A DNA stretch of 64,000 nt, taken from the NCBI RefSeq assembly GCF_004298145.1, contig NZ_SCRH01000007.1, positions 1 to 64,000 on the forward strand, given 5' to 3'. Source of the DNA: Mycobacterium sp. (lineage in GTDB: Bacteria > Actinomycetota > Actinomycetes > Mycobacteriales > Mycobacteriaceae). This document shows, in pieces, positions 9,669 through 21,926 of this stretch; position 1 is the first letter of the stretch; every line of letters starts with the position of its first letter. The notes under the pieces are model-generated. The model was not told where the DNA came from. It did no database searches and saw nothing but the letters and a program-made list of their open reading frames with translations. The translations under genes were made by a program, and so were the position numbers.

Positions 9669-9959
9669 TCACGCCGCGGCGCCGAACGCCAACTGCATGC
9701 CAATGAACGCCACCAGCAACAGCACCATGATCGACAGGTCGAAGCGCACCGCTCCGATGGTGAGTTGGGGGATCAGCCGCCGGAGCAGTTTCACCGGCGG
9801 ATCGGTGATCGACATGATGATCTCCAGCACCACCACGGTGATCCCGGTGGGATGCCAGTCCCGGCTGAACGAGCGGATGAACTCGACGACGACCCGAGCG
9901 ATGAGCAGCAGCCAGAAGATGAACAGCGCAAACCCAAGGATCTGAAAGAACAACACCAA
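9669..9959 (-). CDS. YggT family membrane protein (Rv2146c-like)
   Basis: YggT-type protein with ITDPPVKLLRRLIPQLTIGAVRFDLS; synteny. Confidence 0.9.
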   Translation of the reverse strand: MVLFFQILGFALFIFWLLLIARVVVEFIRSFSRDWHPTGITVVVLEIIMSITDPPVKLLRRLIPQLTIGAVRFDLSIMVLLLVAFIGMQLAFGAAA

Positions 9960-10134
9960 CTGAAGTGCCCCGACCTTACCGATGAGATGCCAAGCGATGC
10001 CAAGCGCCGCGGACGTGCGCGGCGCCTGTCAGCCTACCGACTCCGGGTTACCGACCCCACGTCACGTGGCCCCAGAAGTCGCTCAACCGTTCGAGCGCGC
10101 GCTCAACCCCCGCCGACAAGCGTGCGGCGTGCGG

Positions 10135-10788
10135 CTATTGGTAAGCGTAGAAACCGGTTTCGGCGATCCGGCGGCGTTCCTCCGGGGACACGTCCACGTC
10201 GGCGGGCGACAGCAGGAACACCTTGGTCGCCACCTTGTCGAAGGAGCCGCGCAGCGCGAAGGCCAGGCCGGCCGCGAAATCGACCAGCCGCTTTGCGTCG
10301 GCGTTGTCCATCGACACCAGGTCCATGATGACCGGGGTGCCGTCGCGGAACCGCTCGCCGATGGTGCGGGCCTCGCTGTAATCCTTGGGCCGCAACGTGG
10401 TGATCTTCGACAGCGGGTGGCCCTCTTCGAACATCATCGCCATCCGGCGCGGGTCCATCGCCAGCGCACCGCGGGTGGAGTTGCGCAACCACGACCCGAA
10501 GCGCGGCCGGTTCATCTCGGGCCGGTCGAAGTCGCGGGGGTGGACGGGACTGTAGCGCGCTTCCTCGCTGTAGCCGCCGCGGTAGCCGCCGGGCGGCGGG
10601 TAGTCGGCGGGCTCGCGGCGCGGGTCGTCGTAGTCATCGCCGTCGTAGCGGCCGTACCCCTGGAAGGCCTCGTCAAATCGCGGGCGCGGGAAACCGCGGG
10701 ACGGCGCGCGATCGTCGTAATACTCGTCTTCGTAGTCGTCCATTGGGGCCATACCGAAATAGGCCTTGACTTTGTGCAGTGTGCTCAT
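10135..10788 (-). CDS. sepF: Cell division protein SepF
   Basis: [13 protein letters not shown]...; C-terminal DUF552 ([47 protein letters not shown]). Confidence 0.95.
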   Translation of the reverse strand: MSTLHKVKAYFGMAPMDDYEDEYYDDRAPSRGFPRPRFDEAFQGYGRYDGDDYDDPRREPADYPPPGGYRGGYSEEARYSPVHPRDFDRPEMNRPRFGSWLRNSTRGALAMDPRRMAMMFEEGHPLSKITTLRPKDYSEARTIGERFRDGTPVIMDLVSMDNADAKRLVDFAAGLAFALRGSFDKVATKVFLLSPADVDVSPEERRRIAETGFYAYQ

Positions 10789-10854
10789 TGCGTTGACCCT
10801 TCTAGCCCCTGGGATTCCTGGTGTTAGTGATAAAGCTGTTACTGCAGTGACTAC

Positions 10855-11640
10855 TTACGGTGACGGTAACGGTCGACGGCCCAATAGCGCGGTACCGACA
10901 CGCACACACGTCGAACCGTGTTTGACGGCAATTTCGAAGTCGTCGGACATGCCGGCGGACAGGCCGACCGCGTTCGGATGCGTTTCCAGCACCCGCCGAT
11001 GCTCCGATTGGAGCCGGTCAAAGGCCTCATCGGGATCCGAGTTCAGCGGCGGGATGGCCATCAACCCGGCGAGGTCCAGATTGGTCGCCTCCTCGACCTG
11101 CGCGCACACCCGGTCGACGGCACCGGGCCGGGAAACGTCCACGCCGCCGCGAGACTTGTCGCCGTCCAGGCTGACCTGGACGTAGATCCGCATCGGGTCG
11201 GTGCGGTGCCCCTCGGCCAGCGCCGCCGCCACTCCCCGGTCGAGCGCGGTCACCAGGTGCACGGTGTCGACCGAGTGGGCGGTGTGGGCCCAACAGGCCA
11301 CCGATCGGGCCTTGTTCCGCTGGATATGACCCACCATGTGCCAGCGCGGGCTGCCCACATTCGCCCGCTCACAAGCGGCCAACAGCCGAGTGACTTCGGC
11401 CACCTTCGCCGTCGCTTCCTGGTCTCGCGATTCGCCAACGGCCCGGCAACCCAATCGGGACAAAGTCACAACATCGGTTGCTGGGAAGAATTTGGTAATC
11501 GGTAAAACTTCGATTTCCCCGACATTGCGGCCCGCCGCTTCTGCCGCCGCGGCAAGGCGTGAGCGCACCGCCGCCAATGCGTGGGTTAATTCCGATTCGC
11601 GGTCACTGCCGCTTTCTGGATCTGATGCTCTTACCGCCAT
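10855..11640 (-). CDS. YggS/PLPBP family PLP-binding protein (Rv2148c-like)
   Basis: WHMVGHIQRNKARSV, GLMAIPP, LSAGMSDDFEIAVKHGSTCVRVGTALLG. ATG 11640 fits better than the listed ORF start. Confidence 0.9.
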   Translation of the reverse strand: MAVRASDPESGSDRESELTHALAAVRSRLAAAAEAAGRNVGEIEVLPITKFFPATDVVTLSRLGCRAVGESRDQEATAKVAEVTRLLAACERANVGSPRWHMVGHIQRNKARSVACWAHTAHSVDTVHLVTALDRGVAAALAEGHRTDPMRIYVQVSLDGDKSRGGVDVSRPGAVDRVCAQVEEATNLDLAGLMAIPPLNSDPDEAFDRLQSEHRRVLETHPNAVGLSAGMSDDFEIAVKHGSTCVRVGTALLGRRPLPSP

Positions 11641-11645
11641 CGCGG

Positions 11646-12362
11646 TCACTCCATCCAGACCATCGAGGCCAGCCGACCGGTGGGCGCATCCCGGCGATGA
11701 CTGAACAATGTCGGGTCGGCCACCGTGCACCGCGGATCGATATCGATCGCCGCGATACCCAAATCCTTTAATTGGCAAGCGATTCCGACCCGCAGATCGA
11801 GTCCTGGAGTTCCGGCCGCGGTGGTGGTACGGCTGCCCGGCAGCGCCGCATCGACCTCGTCGGCCATCGCCTCCGGGACCTCGTAGTTGTGGCCGCTGAC
11901 CGCCGGGCCCAGCAGGGCAGAAATGTCGTCGGGCCGCGCACCCAGCTCCAGCATCGCCTCCACCGTCCGCGCCACCACACCGCGCTGAGCCCCGACCCGG
12001 CCGGCGTGTACCGCCGCGGCCACACCGGCACGCGCATCGGCCAGCAGCACCGGGACGCAGTCGGCGGTCACCACCGCCAGCGCGAGTCGCGCCGTGCGTG
12101 TCACCAACGCATCGGTGCCCACCTCGGCGCCGACGGCGGCACTCTGCGGCCCGTCGACCACCTCGACCCGATCCCCGTGCACCTGGTTCATCCACACCAC
12201 GCGGCCGGCACGCAGGCCGACGGCGGCGGCCAGGCGCGCCCGGTTCTCGGCGACCGCCGCCGGGTCATCACCGACGTGGTCGCCCAGGTTGAAGGTGTCG
12301 AAGGGTGGCTTCGAGACACCACCGGCGCGGGTGGTGGTCACCCGCCGGATGCGAACACTCAC
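11646..12362 (-). CDS. YfiH/PgeF (polyphenol oxidase/laccase-domain) protein (Rv2149c-like)
   Basis: NQVHGDRVEVV, TADCVPVLLAD, AAVHAGRVG; GTG start at 12362. Confidence 0.88.
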   Translation of the reverse strand: MSVRIRRVTTTRAGGVSKPPFDTFNLGDHVGDDPAAVAENRARLAAAVGLRAGRVVWMNQVHGDRVEVVDGPQSAAVGAEVGTDALVTRTARLALAVVTADCVPVLLADARAGVAAAVHAGRVGAQRGVVARTVEAMLELGARPDDISALLGPAVSGHNYEVPEAMADEVDAALPGSRTTTAAGTPGLDLRVGIACQLKDLGIAAIDIDPRCTVADPTLFSHRRDAPTGRLASMVWME

Positions 12363-12453
12363 ATGACCAGTATCTCCGAAGCTGTTGCCCGCCAGGCTGC
12401 ATCGACGTCCGGCCGCGGCCGGTTTGTCGCGCAGTGGCAAGCAAATTGAGACC

Positions 12454-13611
12454 TCAGCGGCGCATGAACGGCGGCACATCGACGTCATCGTCATCGCCGC
12501 CAATATTCAGGGTCGAACCGTTCGTGTGCACCGGCACGCTGACCGCGTCGACCGGTTCGAACAACGTCGAGGTGAGCTTGCCGGCCTTCGCCGACTCGAT
12601 GCGGTGCGCGCCGGTCTTCTCACCTTTATCGGCGTTACCGCCGATGACGGGTTTGCGGCCGGGGCCGGTGGCGTCGAAGCCCGCCGCGATGACGGTGACA
12701 CGCACCTCGTCGCCCAGCGAGTCGTCGATGACGGTACCGAAGATGATGTTGGCGTCTTGGTGCGCGGCGTCCTGCACCAGCGAGGCCGCCTCGTTGATCT
12801 CGAACAGCCCCAGGTCACTGCCGCCGGCGATCGACATCAGCACGCCCTGTGCCCCCTCCATCGACGCTTCCAGCAGCGGCGAGTTGATGGCGATCTCGGC
12901 GGCTTTGAGCGAACGGCCCTCGCCGCGGGCCGAGCCGATGCCCATCAGCGCGGTTCCGGCGCCGGACATGATGCCCTTGACGTCGGCGAAGTCGACGTTG
13001 ATCAGCCCCGGGGTGGTGATCAGGTCGGTGATGCCCTGAACACCGTTGAGCAGCACCTCGTCGGCGCTGCGGAAGGCGTCCATCAGCGACACCGCGGCGT
13101 CGCCCATCTGCAGCAGCCGGTCGTTGGGGATCACGATCAGGGTGTCGCAGCTCTCCCGCAGCGACGCGATGCCGGTTTCGGCCTGGTTGCCGCGCCGCTT
13201 GCCCTCGAACGAGAACGGCCGGGTGACCACACCCACGGTCAGCGCGCCCAGCTTGCGGGCGATGCTGGCGACGACGGGAGCCCCGCCGGTGCCGGTTCCG
13301 CCGCCTTCACCCGCGGTGACGAACACCATGTCCGCCCCGCGCAGCAGCTCTTCGATCTCGTCCTTGGCGTCGTCGGCGGCCCGGCGCCCGACCTCCGGGT
13401 CGGCGCCGGCGCCCAGCCCGCGGGTGGAGTCGCGCCCGACGTCGAGCTTGACGTCGGCATCGCTCATCAACAGCGCCTGCGCGTCGGTGTTGATCGCGAT
13501 GAACTCGACGCCTTTGAGGCCCTGTTCGATCATTCGGTTGACGGCGTTGACGCCGCCGCCACCGATACCCACGACCTTGATCACGGCCAGGTAGTTGTGC
13601 GGGGGGGTCAT
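12454..13611 (-). CDS. ftsZ: Cell division GTPase FtsZ
   Basis: [44 protein letters not shown]. Confidence 0.98.
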   Translation of the reverse strand: MTPPHNYLAVIKVVGIGGGGVNAVNRMIEQGLKGVEFIAINTDAQALLMSDADVKLDVGRDSTRGLGAGADPEVGRRAADDAKDEIEELLRGADMVFVTAGEGGGTGTGGAPVVASIARKLGALTVGVVTRPFSFEGKRRGNQAETGIASLRESCDTLIVIPNDRLLQMGDAAVSLMDAFRSADEVLLNGVQGITDLITTPGLINVDFADVKGIMSGAGTALMGIGSARGEGRSLKAAEIAINSPLLEASMEGAQGVLMSIAGGSDLGLFEINEAASLVQDAAHQDANIIFGTVIDDSLGDEVRVTVIAAGFDATGPGRKPVIGGNADKGEKTGAHRIESAKAGKLTSTLFEPVDAVSVPVHTNGSTLNIGGDDDDVDVPPFMRR

Positions 13612-13683
13612 CATTCGTCTTCCTCCCTGATGGGCTCGGCTCTCCCGGCGGTGGGCTCCTCCGGACGTTGGCGGTCCCGTCTG

Positions 13684-13724
13684 GCAAACTCTCAACCTCA
13701 ACCATAGAGTTAGAGTTATGTCAA
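13684..13724 (-). promoter_or_regulatory. Putative ftsZ promoter region with short direct repeats
   Basis: Minus strand TTGACATAACTCTAACTCTATGGTTGAGGTTGAGAGTTTG: TTGACA box, AACTCT and GGTTGA duplications. Confidence 0.45.
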
Positions 13725-13776
13725 GTAGTTCCGCGCAACCAGAACGGTATGGGCACGGCGCGCGCTAACCTCGCAG

Positions 13777-13815
13777 GCGCGCCGACGCCGGCGCGCAAAT
13801 TTTTTCTTCGCGAAG
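13777..13815 (+). terminator. Terminator-like hairpin plus T-tract on the + strand (antisense to ftsQ-ftsZ)
   Basis: GCGCGCCG-ACGC-CGGCGCGC then AAATTTTTT, followed by CTTCGCGAAG palindrome. Confidence 0.45.
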
Positions 13816-13901
13816 GTGCGCATAATGCCGACAGTTCCCGGCGTTTCGCGGACAAACACGCACCCTCGCGGTGGAGGGGACCGCGCGAGTGACGAAGATC
13901 G

Positions 13902-14942
13902 CTACTTGACCGTCGGCAGGTCGGGGCTCGACACGTCGTAGGTCTTGCCGGGCTGGGTCAACAGCGCGGACAGCTTCTCGGCCTTCTCGTCGGTGCGATC
14001 GGTGGTCCCCCAGATCACCACCCGGCCGTCGCCCAGCGTCAGGGTGATCGAGGCCACCGAGGGCGCCGCGATCCGCCCGACCTGATCCTCGACCTCGGGA
14101 CGCAGCGCGGTCAGCACCGCAAGGGCGGCCTTGGTGGCCGGGTCGTTCGGGCCCGGGTCGGCGACATCGAGGTAGGGCAGCGCCGGAGGCGGCGGCCCGG
14201 TCGCAAAGTCCACGCCGTCCCGGTCAAAAAGGTGGGGCCCGTCGGGAAAGTCTTTGACCGCCACCGGGACTCGCTCGACAATGGTGATCCGCAACGCGGA
14301 CGGGTACTGGCGCTGCACGCGCGCGCTGGCCACCCGGCGGATCGCCGCCACCCGGTCGGCGACCTGGCTGGTGTTGATCTGCAGCAGCGGCGTCCCGAGC
14401 CGCACCTGCGCCGCATCCAGGACCTCGTCACGGGTCACCACGCCGGTGCCGACGACGACGATGTTGCGGGCCGACATCGCCGGCGTGAAATAGAGGACCA
14501 ATGCCAGCCCGATACCGACGATCACCAGCAGGACGGTCACCAACAGCATCTTGAGCCCTTGAACAACGCCCCGCGCAACAGGTGTGGACTCGCTGACCGG
14601 CCGGCCGGTGACCCTGCGCTTGGCTTCACGGCGCGCCTCTTCGATCGCGGTGGCGCGGGCCTGGGCGGCTCGGCGTTCGGCGCGTTCGCGGCGGGCCCGC
14701 CGGCGCGGCCCCTCGACCTCCGCCGGCTCGGTTTTCCGATCGGCCTGTTGATCGGCGTCCGCCTGGTCGGCGCCCGTCCCGGTGAAGAGCGGTTCGGTGA
14801 CCGCGTCATCGGGGACCGGGTTGCCGGCCCCGTCGCCGACACCCGGTTCGCCCGGCTGCTCAGCGGGCCGCTCCGCAGCCCGCATCGTCGCCGGGCGGTC
14901 GGTCGGGGTGGCGCCGGTCGGTTCCGCGTCCGGCGGGGTCAT
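13902..14942 (-). CDS. ftsQ: Cell division protein FtsQ
   Basis: Single TM followed by POTRA-like [33 protein letters not shown]; synteny. Confidence 0.93.
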   Translation of the reverse strand: MTPPDAEPTGATPTDRPATMRAAERPAEQPGEPGVGDGAGNPVPDDAVTEPLFTGTGADQADADQQADRKTEPAEVEGPRRRARRERAERRAAQARATAIEEARREAKRRVTGRPVSESTPVARGVVQGLKMLLVTVLLVIVGIGLALVLYFTPAMSARNIVVVGTGVVTRDEVLDAAQVRLGTPLLQINTSQVADRVAAIRRVASARVQRQYPSALRITIVERVPVAVKDFPDGPHLFDRDGVDFATGPPPPALPYLDVADPGPNDPATKAALAVLTALRPEVEDQVGRIAAPSVASITLTLGDGRVVIWGTTDRTDEKAEKLSALLTQPGKTYDVSSPDLPTVK

Positions 14943-16438
14943 CGCAACGCCCCCGGTGCGCCGCGGTTGGCCCGCACCCGCAGGGCCGTGACGATCTCGG
15001 GCCCCAGCAGCGTCACGTCGCCGGCTCCCATGGTGACGATGACATCGCCGGGCCCGGCCACCGCGGCCACCTGCTCGGCGGCGGCGGAGAAGTTCGGCAG
15101 GTAGCGCACCGGAACGCTGACGTGCTCGGCGACGCTGGCACCGCTGACACCGGCCAGCGGTTGTTCGCGTGCGCCATAGACGTCGAGAACGAAGACCTCG
15201 TCCGCGCCGTCCAGCGCGTGACCGAACTCCTCAGCGAAAGCCTTTGTCCGCGAATACAAATGGGGCTGGAACACGGCTATGCTGCGGCCGTCGCCGCTCT
15301 GCTCGAGCAGAGTTCGGACCGCCGCCAGCGTGGCGACGATCTCCGTGGGGTGGTGGGCATAGTCGTCGAACACCCGCACCAGGGAGTTCGGCGCCTGCCC
15401 GTTGCCCGCGGTGCCGACCAGCTCGAATCGGCGGCGCACCCCCTCGAAGCCGGCCAGCCCGTCCAGCACCGCGTCGACCGGGGCGCCGATCACGAGGGCC
15501 GCCAGCAGCGCGCCCATCGCGTTGAGCGCCATGTGGCGCCCGGGCACCGACAGCCGCATCACCCGCGGGTGCTGCTCCGGGTCCAGTTCGGGGGCCAGCT
15601 GGATCTGGGCGACCGCTTCGGTGCCCTGCTGTTGCCACGACAGCAAGTCGGCGGCCAGCGGTTCACCCGATCGCGGGGTCCCCGAACCGGATCCGTATCG
15701 CAGCACCCGTATGCCCAGTTCGGCCGTGCGCCGGGCCAGCGCAGCCGCCCCCGGGTCATCGACGCACACCACCAGCGCCCCGCCCGGGGCAAGCCGCTCC
15801 ACGAAGGAGTCGAACACGTCGACGTAGGCGGCGGCACTGCCGTAGAAGTCCAGGTGATCGGTCTCGATGTTGGTGACGACCGCGACGTTGGGCGTGTACT
15901 CGAGCAGCGACCCGTCGCTTTCGTCGGCCTCGGCGACGAAGCAGTCGCCGCTGCCGTGGTGGGCGTTGGTCCCGGCCTCTCCCATCTCGCCGCCGACCGC
16001 GAACGACGGGTCGCGCCCGCAGTGCTGCAGCGCCACGATCAGCATCGACGTCGTCGTCGTCTTGCCGTGCGTGCCGGTGACCATCAGCGTGGTGCGCCCA
16101 TCCATCAGCCTGGCCAGCACGGCCGGCCGCAGGATCACCGGAATGCCGCGACGCCGCGCCTCGACGAGCTCGGGGTTGGTTTTCGGGATGGCGGCGTGGG
16201 TGGTGATGACCGCGGTGGCGCCGCCGGGCAACAGATCCAGCGAGGACGCGTCGTGACCGATGCGGATCTGCGCACCCCGGGCGCGCAGCGCGTGGATGCC
16301 GCGCGACTCCTTGGCATCCGAGCCGGAGACCAGCCCGCCGCGGTCGAGCAGGATGCGGGCGATGCCCGACATGCCGGCTCCCCCGATGCCGACCATGTGT
16401 ACCCGCTGCAACTCGGGCGGCAGCTGTTCGGTGTTCAC
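14939..16438 (-). CDS. murC: UDP-N-acetylmuramate--L-alanine ligase
   Basis: [38 protein letters not shown] start 16438. Confidence 0.96.
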   Translation of the reverse strand: MNTEQLPPELQRVHMVGIGGAGMSGIARILLDRGGLVSGSDAKESRGIHALRARGAQIRIGHDASSLDLLPGGATAVITTHAAIPKTNPELVEARRRGIPVILRPAVLARLMDGRTTLMVTGTHGKTTTTSMLIVALQHCGRDPSFAVGGEMGEAGTNAHHGSGDCFVAEADESDGSLLEYTPNVAVVTNIETDHLDFYGSAAAYVDVFDSFVERLAPGGALVVCVDDPGAAALARRTAELGIRVLRYGSGSGTPRSGEPLAADLLSWQQQGTEAVAQIQLAPELDPEQHPRVMRLSVPGRHMALNAMGALLAALVIGAPVDAVLDGLAGFEGVRRRFELVGTAGNGQAPNSLVRVFDDYAHHPTEIVATLAAVRTLLEQSGDGRSIAVFQPHLYSRTKAFAEEFGHALDGADEVFVLDVYGAREQPLAGVSGASVAEHVSVPVRYLPNFSAAAEQVAAVAGPGDVIVTMGAGDVTLLGPEIVTALRVRANRGAPGALR

Positions 16439-17670
16439 GGGGTTCCCCCGGACCACCGGCCGCCCAAGCGGCCGAGCCGCGCCTTCCTGGCAATGTCCAG
16501 CGCCGCCTGGGCCACTTGGCGCGCCGCGTCGGGATGTCCCACGCGCGCGGCGGCCGTCGTCATCGCCGCCAGCCGCGACGGGTCGCCCACCAGGGTCGCC
16601 ACCTCCCGAGCGACCAACTCGGGCGTCAGGTCAGCATCGGCGACCACCATGCCGCCGCCGGCGTTGACCACGGGCAGCGCGTTGAGCCGCTGCTCGCCAT
16701 TGCCGATCGGCAGGGGCACGTAGATCGCCGGCAAACCCACCGCCGAGACCTCGGCGACCGTCATCGCCCCAGACCGGCAGATCACCAGGTCGGCGGCCGC
16801 ATAGGCCAGATCCATCCGGTCGAGGTAGGGCACGGCCACGTACGGCGGATCGCCCGGGCGGGGTTCGCGCAGGTCGAGCACGTTCTTGGGGCCGTGCGCA
16901 TGCAACACGGCCACGCCCGCGTCGGCCAGCCCGGCGGCCGCCCCGGACACGGCCCGGTTCAGGGAGGCCGCGCCCTGCGAGCCGCCGAACACCAGCAGCA
17001 CCGGGGCGTCCTCGGCGAAACCGAAGTGTCGGCGCGCTTCGGCGCGCAGTGCCGCGCGATCCAACGAGGTGATGGCCTCGCGCACCGGCACTCCGACCAC
17101 CTGGGCGCCCGGCAGCCCGCAATCGGGCACCGCGGAGAGCACCCGCTCGGCGCTGCGGGCGCCGACCCGGTTGGCCAGCCCGGCGCTGGCGTTGGCTTCA
17201 TGGATCACCACCGGAACGCGGCGCTTCCGTGGGTGCACGCCGGGGAGGCCGCGGGCGGCCAGATAGGCCGGGAGCGCCACATACCCGCCGAAGCCGATCA
17301 CCACGTCGGCCTCGACCGCGGTCAGCACGGCGCGGGTTTCCCGGACGGCCCGCCATACCCGCCGTGGCAGGCGGGCCAGGTCGCCGCTGGGCTTGCGCGG
17401 CAGGGGCACCGGGGTGATCAGCTCGAGGGCATACCCGCGCTCGGGCACCAGCCTGGTCTCCAGCCCCCGCGCGGTGCCCAACGCCGTGATCCGGACCTGC
17501 GGGTCGAGCGCACTCAGCGCGTCGGCGACGGCCATCGCCGGCTCGACGTGGCCGGCCGTCCCCCCGCCGGCCAGCACGACCGACACCGGACCAAAGGCCG
17601 ACAACGCGGCACCGGCGGGCAGAGGGTCTGCCCCCCGCCCGCCGGTCGGCTTGTTGACCGTGTCGTTCAC
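16435..17670 (-). CDS. murG: UDP-GlcNAc transferase MurG
   Basis: [40 protein letters not shown] start 17670. Confidence 0.96.
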   Translation of the reverse strand: MNDTVNKPTGGRGADPLPAGAALSAFGPVSVVLAGGGTAGHVEPAMAVADALSALDPQVRITALGTARGLETRLVPERGYALELITPVPLPRKPSGDLARLPRRVWRAVRETRAVLTAVEADVVIGFGGYVALPAYLAARGLPGVHPRKRRVPVVIHEANASAGLANRVGARSAERVLSAVPDCGLPGAQVVGVPVREAITSLDRAALRAEARRHFGFAEDAPVLLVFGGSQGAASLNRAVSGAAAGLADAGVAVLHAHGPKNVLDLREPRPGDPPYVAVPYLDRMDLAYAAADLVICRSGAMTVAEVSAVGLPAIYVPLPIGNGEQRLNALPVVNAGGGMVVADADLTPELVAREVATLVGDPSRLAAMTTAAARVGHPDAARQVAQAALDIARKARLGRLGGRWSGGTP

Positions 17671-19382
17671 CCGTAACGCTGACCTTCCAATGCGCGTGTG
17701 CGCCGTTGCTGACGCCGGCCGGCGCCCTGGCCGGCGCCGGAATTGGCTCCAAGGTTCGCATACCGCTGGCCAGATCCATGATGCCTCGCCCGCGAGCGGG
17801 CGCCTCCCGCAGACTGACGAGCCGGGCGGCCGGCCGCGCGCGGGGGCGCCTGTCGCAGCGGCGCGTCGGCGTTGCGGGGCGCCTTGCGCCCGGGCGACCC
17901 CGCGCCCTTGCGTTTCGCGTCGACCGACTGCGGGCGAGACCGGTTGCGGTCGCGGAACGCCTCCAGCCGGGTCGGCGAATAGGGCTCGGGCAGCGGCAGC
18001 CGCAGCAGCCGGTTCACCTTGTCGTCGCGGCCGGTGCGCAGCGCGACTACCGCCTCGGGTTCGTGACGGGCCGCGTTGGCCATGATCCCGATCATGAAAA
18101 GCGTTGCCGCGGTGGATGTTCCACCCGCGGAAATGAGCGGCAGCTGAATGCCTGTCACCGGGAGAATCCCGATCACGTAGCCGATGTTGATGAACGCCTG
18201 ACCCAACACCCACATCGTCGTGGTGGCGGTCAGCAGCCGCAGGAACGGGTCGGCCGACCGGCGGGCGATCCGCATCCCGGTGTAGGCGAACAGCCCGAAC
18301 AGGACCAGCAGCCCGAACGCGCCGATGAAACCGAGCTCCTCGCCGATGATCGCGAAGATGAAGTCGTTGTGGGCGTTGGGCAGATAGTTCCATTTGGCCG
18401 TGCCCTGCCCCAGGCCGTCGCCGAAGATGCCACCGTGGGCCAGCGCGAATTTCGCCTGTCGGGCCTGGTAGCCGGTGTCCTGCGGGTCGTTTTCGGGGTT
18501 CATCCAGGACCGCACCCGGTCGGACCGGTACCCGGCCGACATCGCCAGGATCGCGCCGGCCATGAAGACCGCCAGCAGCGAGGTGCCGAAGACGCGCAGC
18601 GGCAGGCCGGCGTACCAGAGCAATGCGAGCAGGATGATGCCCAGCGACACCGTCTGCCCGAGGTCGGGCTGCGCCACGATCAGCGCCAGCGCGATCACGG
18701 CCGCCGGCACCAGCGGAATCAGCAATTCGCGCAGGCTGGCGCGCTCCAGGCGGCGGGCCGCCAGCATGTGCGCACCCCAGATGGCGAAGGCGATCTTGGC
18801 CAGCTCGGAGGGCTGCATCGAAAAGCCCGCCACCACGAACCACTTCCGGGATCCGTTGGCCAGGTTGCCGATGCCGGGGACGAGCACCAAGACCAGCAGG
18901 ATGACCGTGACGACGTAGCCGGTGAAGGCGACGCGACGGATGAAGCGCACCGACATCCGCAACGAGGTGTAGCAGGCGATGAGCCCGATCACCGTCCACA
19001 AGACCTGCTTGCCGAAGATGATCCAGGCCGACCCGTCGGCGTCGTAGGACCGCACACCCGACGCCGAGAGCACCATGATCAGGCCGAGCGTCGTCAGCAA
19101 GCCGGCTATGGCGATGATCAGGTGAAACGAGGTCATCGGCCGGCTCAGCCAGGCACCGAACCGGTTGTGCGAACCGCCGTCGTTGCCGGCGGCCTTGTCC
19201 TTTGGCGCCTTTGGCGCCTTGTCGGCCCCGGGGGCCTTGCCGGTGTCGTCCGTCGGGGCCGCGTCGGTGTCGGTCGCCGCCGAACCGGCGTCCTGGGCGG
19301 GCCCGTGCTCGGTCGCGGGGGCCTCAGTGGCCTCTGCGGTCGCTTTACCCCGGCCCAGGAGCCGGGTCAGTGCGTTAACCAC
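17667..19382 (-). CDS. ftsW: SEDS family protein FtsW
   Basis: Multi-[40 protein letters not shown]. Likely GTG start 19382. Confidence 0.95.
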   Translation of the reverse strand: MVNALTRLLGRGKATAEATEAPATEHGPAQDAGSAATDTDAAPTDDTGKAPGADKAPKAPKDKAAGNDGGSHNRFGAWLSRPMTSFHLIIAIAGLLTTLGLIMVLSASGVRSYDADGSAWIIFGKQVLWTVIGLIACYTSLRMSVRFIRRVAFTGYVVTVILLVLVLVPGIGNLANGSRKWFVVAGFSMQPSELAKIAFAIWGAHMLAARRLERASLRELLIPLVPAAVIALALIVAQPDLGQTVSLGIILLALLWYAGLPLRVFGTSLLAVFMAGAILAMSAGYRSDRVRSWMNPENDPQDTGYQARQAKFALAHGGIFGDGLGQGTAKWNYLPNAHNDFIFAIIGEELGFIGAFGLLVLFGLFAYTGMRIARRSADPFLRLLTATTTMWVLGQAFINIGYVIGILPVTGIQLPLISAGGTSTAATLFMIGIMANAARHEPEAVVALRTGRDDKVNRLLRLPLPEPYSPTRLEAFRDRNRSRPQSVDAKRKGAGSPGRKAPRNADAPLRQAPPRAAGRPARQSAGGARSRARHHGSGQRYANLGANSGAGQGAGRRQQRRTRALEGQRYG

Positions 19383-19389
19383 GCCCGCG

Positions 19390-20847
19390 CTAACGGATCG
19401 TCGCGCGCACGGCGGCCGCGAACGCGTCGCCACGGTCGGCGTAACCGGCGAATTGGTCGAACGATGCGCCCGCCGGTGCCAGCAGGACCGTGTCACCGGC
19501 CTTGGCCAGGCCACGAGCCGCGGCCAACGCCGCGTTCATGACCGCAGTGCCGAGATCCCCGGCCAAATGTTTCACTTCTGTCACATCCGCACCAGAAACC
19601 ACAGCAGTCGCATCCATACCAGCATCCTCGCCTGTCACAACATGCACGACGGGGACATCCGGTGCGTGTCGCGATAACGCCTCTGCAACCTTGTGCCGAT
19701 CTCGGCCGATGAGCACCACCCCGACCAGCCGGGATGCGATCCTGGCGACCTCGGCGTCGACCGATGCGCCCTTCAGCAGACCGCCGGCGATCCAGACGAC
19801 CCGGGGGTAGGCCAGCACGGACGCCTCGGCGGCGTGGGGATTGGTGGCCTTGGAGTCGTCGACGTAGGTGACGCCGCCGGCGACGGCCACGACCTCGGCC
19901 CGGTGCCGGCCCACCTGGAAGGCCGCGATCGCGGACGCGATCGCCTCGGCCGGCACCTCGACGCTGCGCGCCAGCGCCGCGGCGGCCAGGGCGTCGAGCA
20001 CGCCGACGGGGCCGGGCACCGGTATCGATTCGACCGGTAGCAGCGTCAGGTCGTCGGCGAAGGCGCGGTCGATCAGATGGCCGTCGCGCACGCCGAGCTC
20101 CCCGGCAGCCGGCTCGCCCAGCCGAAAGCCCACCTGCACCGGCGCCTGCGCGGTGGTCAGCAGCGCCGCGGCCCGGCGGTCGTCCAGCCCGACCACCGCC
20201 ACCCGGCCGTCGAGCACCCGCGCCTTGGCCGCGGCGTAGTCGGCCAGAGTGCCGTGCCAGTCGAGGTGGTCTTCGGCGATGTTGAGCACCGCGCCGCCCT
20301 CGGGCCGCAGCGAGGGCGCCCAGTGCAACTGGAAGCTGGACAGCTCGACGGCCAGCAGCTCGGCGGGTTCGCCGAGCACGTCGAGCACCGGGCTGCCGAT
20401 GTTGCCGCACAACAGGCTTCGCCGGCCCGCGGCCCTCAGCATGGCGTGCAGCATCGACGTCGTCGTCGTCTTGCCGTTCGTCCCGGTCACCACCAGCCAG
20501 CGGTGCGCCGGTCCATAGTGACCCGCGGCGTCCAGCCGCCAGGCCAGCTCCACGTCACCCCAGACGGGCACGCCCGCGGCCGACGCGGCGCGAAGCAGCG
20601 GCGTGGCCGGCGAGAAGCCCGGACTGGTCACCACCAGGGCGTAGCGCGAAATCTGCTCGGCGGCCGTCGATGTCGGCGCCGTCGCCGTCCCCGCCTCGGC
20701 GTATCCGCGCAAGGTGGCCGGGTCGTCGTCGCACAGGGTCGGCACCGCGCCGAATCGGGTCAGGGCCGCCAGCACCGCTTTGCCGGTCACCCCCCCGCCG
20801 GCCACCAGCACCGATGCGCCCAGCGCCAAGGGGTCAAGACCGCTCAT
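19390..20847 (-). CDS. murD: UDP-N-acetylmuramoylalanine--D-glutamate ligase
   Basis: [25 protein letters not shown] 20847 overlaps the mraY stop. Confidence 0.95.
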   Translation of the reverse strand: MSGLDPLALGASVLVAGGGVTGKAVLAALTRFGAVPTLCDDDPATLRGYAEAGTATAPTSTAAEQISRYALVVTSPGFSPATPLLRAASAAGVPVWGDVELAWRLDAAGHYGPAHRWLVVTGTNGKTTTTSMLHAMLRAAGRRSLLCGNIGSPVLDVLGEPAELLAVELSSFQLHWAPSLRPEGGAVLNIAEDHLDWHGTLADYAAAKARVLDGRVAVVGLDDRRAAALLTTAQAPVQVGFRLGEPAAGELGVRDGHLIDRAFADDLTLLPVESIPVPGPVGVLDALAAAALARSVEVPAEAIASAIAAFQVGRHRAEVVAVAGGVTYVDDSKATNPHAAEASVLAYPRVVWIAGGLLKGASVDAEVARIASRLVGVVLIGRDRHKVAEALSRHAPDVPVVHVVTGEDAGMDATAVVSGADVTEVKHLAGDLGTAVMNAALAAARGLAKAGDTVLLAPAGASFDQFAGYADRGDAFAAAVRATIR

Positions 20848-21926
20848 CAGGCACCGATCGCGGCCAGCCACTCACCGTAGAAAAGGGCCACCCCCAGGCC
20901 GCAGGCGATCGCGGTGAGCAACCAGAAACGGATGATGACCGTGGTCTCGGCCCAGCCGGCCAATTCGAAGTGGTGATGGAAGGGCGCCATCCGGAACACC
21001 CGGCGCCCGGTGGTACGAAAAGTCAAGATTTGCAACACAACTGAGCTGACCTCGGCGACGAACAGCGACCCCAGCACAACGGCGAGGATCTCGGTGCGGC
21101 TGGTGACCGAGATGCCCGCGATGATGCCGCCCAACGCCAGCGATCCGGTGTCGCCCATGAAAATCTTGGCGGGCGCGGCGTTCCACCACAAAAAGCCGAT
21201 GCAGGCGCCCGCGGTGGCGGCGGCGACGATCGCCAGGTCCAGCGGATCGCGCACGTTGTAGCAGCCCAGCCCGGGCGCGGTGACGCACGCGTTGCGGTAC
21301 TGCCAGAACGTGATCAGCACGTAGGCCGCCGTGACCATCGCCATGCTGCCCGCGGCGAGCCCGTCCAGGCCGTCGGTGAAGTTGACCGCGTTGGACCAGG
21401 CGCTGACGACGACCACGCAGAACAACACGAACAGTGCCGGAGCCAGGGCGACGGTGGCGATCTCCCGCACGTAGGACAGGTCCGCGCTGGCCGGCGTGAG
21501 GCCGTTGGCGTTGCGGAACTGCAGCACCAGCACACCGAACAGCACCGCGGCGGTGACCTGCCCGACCATCTTGGCGGTCTTGTTCAGCCCGAGATTGCGC
21601 GACCTGCGGATCTTGATCACGTCATCGAGAAAGCCGACGCCACCGAGCACGGTGGCCAAGCCGAGCACCAGCAGACCCGACGCGGAGGCGCCCTCACCGT
21701 CGAAGGCCAGTCCGGCCAGGTGTGTCCCCAGATACCCGGCCCAGATCCCGGCCAGGATCGCCACGCCGCCCATCGACGGCGTGCCGCGTTTGGCGTGGTG
21801 GGTCGGCGGGCCGTCGTCGCGGGTGTGGTGGCCGAATCCCTGCCTGGTGAACAACCGAATCAGCGCCGGGGTCAACAGGATCGACACGGTCAGTGCGACG
21901 GCGACTGCGATGAGGATCTGTCTCAT
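20847..21926 (-). CDS. mraY: Phospho-MurNAc-pentapeptide transferase MraY (MurX)
   Basis: [39 protein letters not shown]. Confidence 0.97.
   Translation of the reverse strand: MRQILIAVAVALTVSILLTPALIRLFTRQGFGHHTRDDGPPTHHAKRGTPSMGGVAILAGIWAGYLGTHLAGLAFDGEGASASGLLVLGLATVLGGVGFLDDVIKIRRSRNLGLNKTAKMVGQVTAAVLFGVLVLQFRNANGLTPASADLSYVREIATVALAPALFVLFCVVVVSAWSNAVNFTDGLDGLAAGSMAMVTAAYVLITFWQYRNACVTAPGLGCYNVRDPLDLAIVAAATAGACIGFLWWNAAPAKIFMGDTGSLALGGIIAGISVTSRTEILAVVLGSLFVAEVSSVVLQILTFRTTGRRVFRMAPFHHHFELAGWAETTVIIRFWLLTAIACGLGVALFYGEWLAAIGA

Noticed and set aside
12385-13707. Long + strand ORF (440 aa) opposite ftsZ
   Set aside because: Antisense shadow ORF of high-GC codon usage; low-complexity R/G/A/H-rich translation and ftsZ is unambiguous on the other strand.
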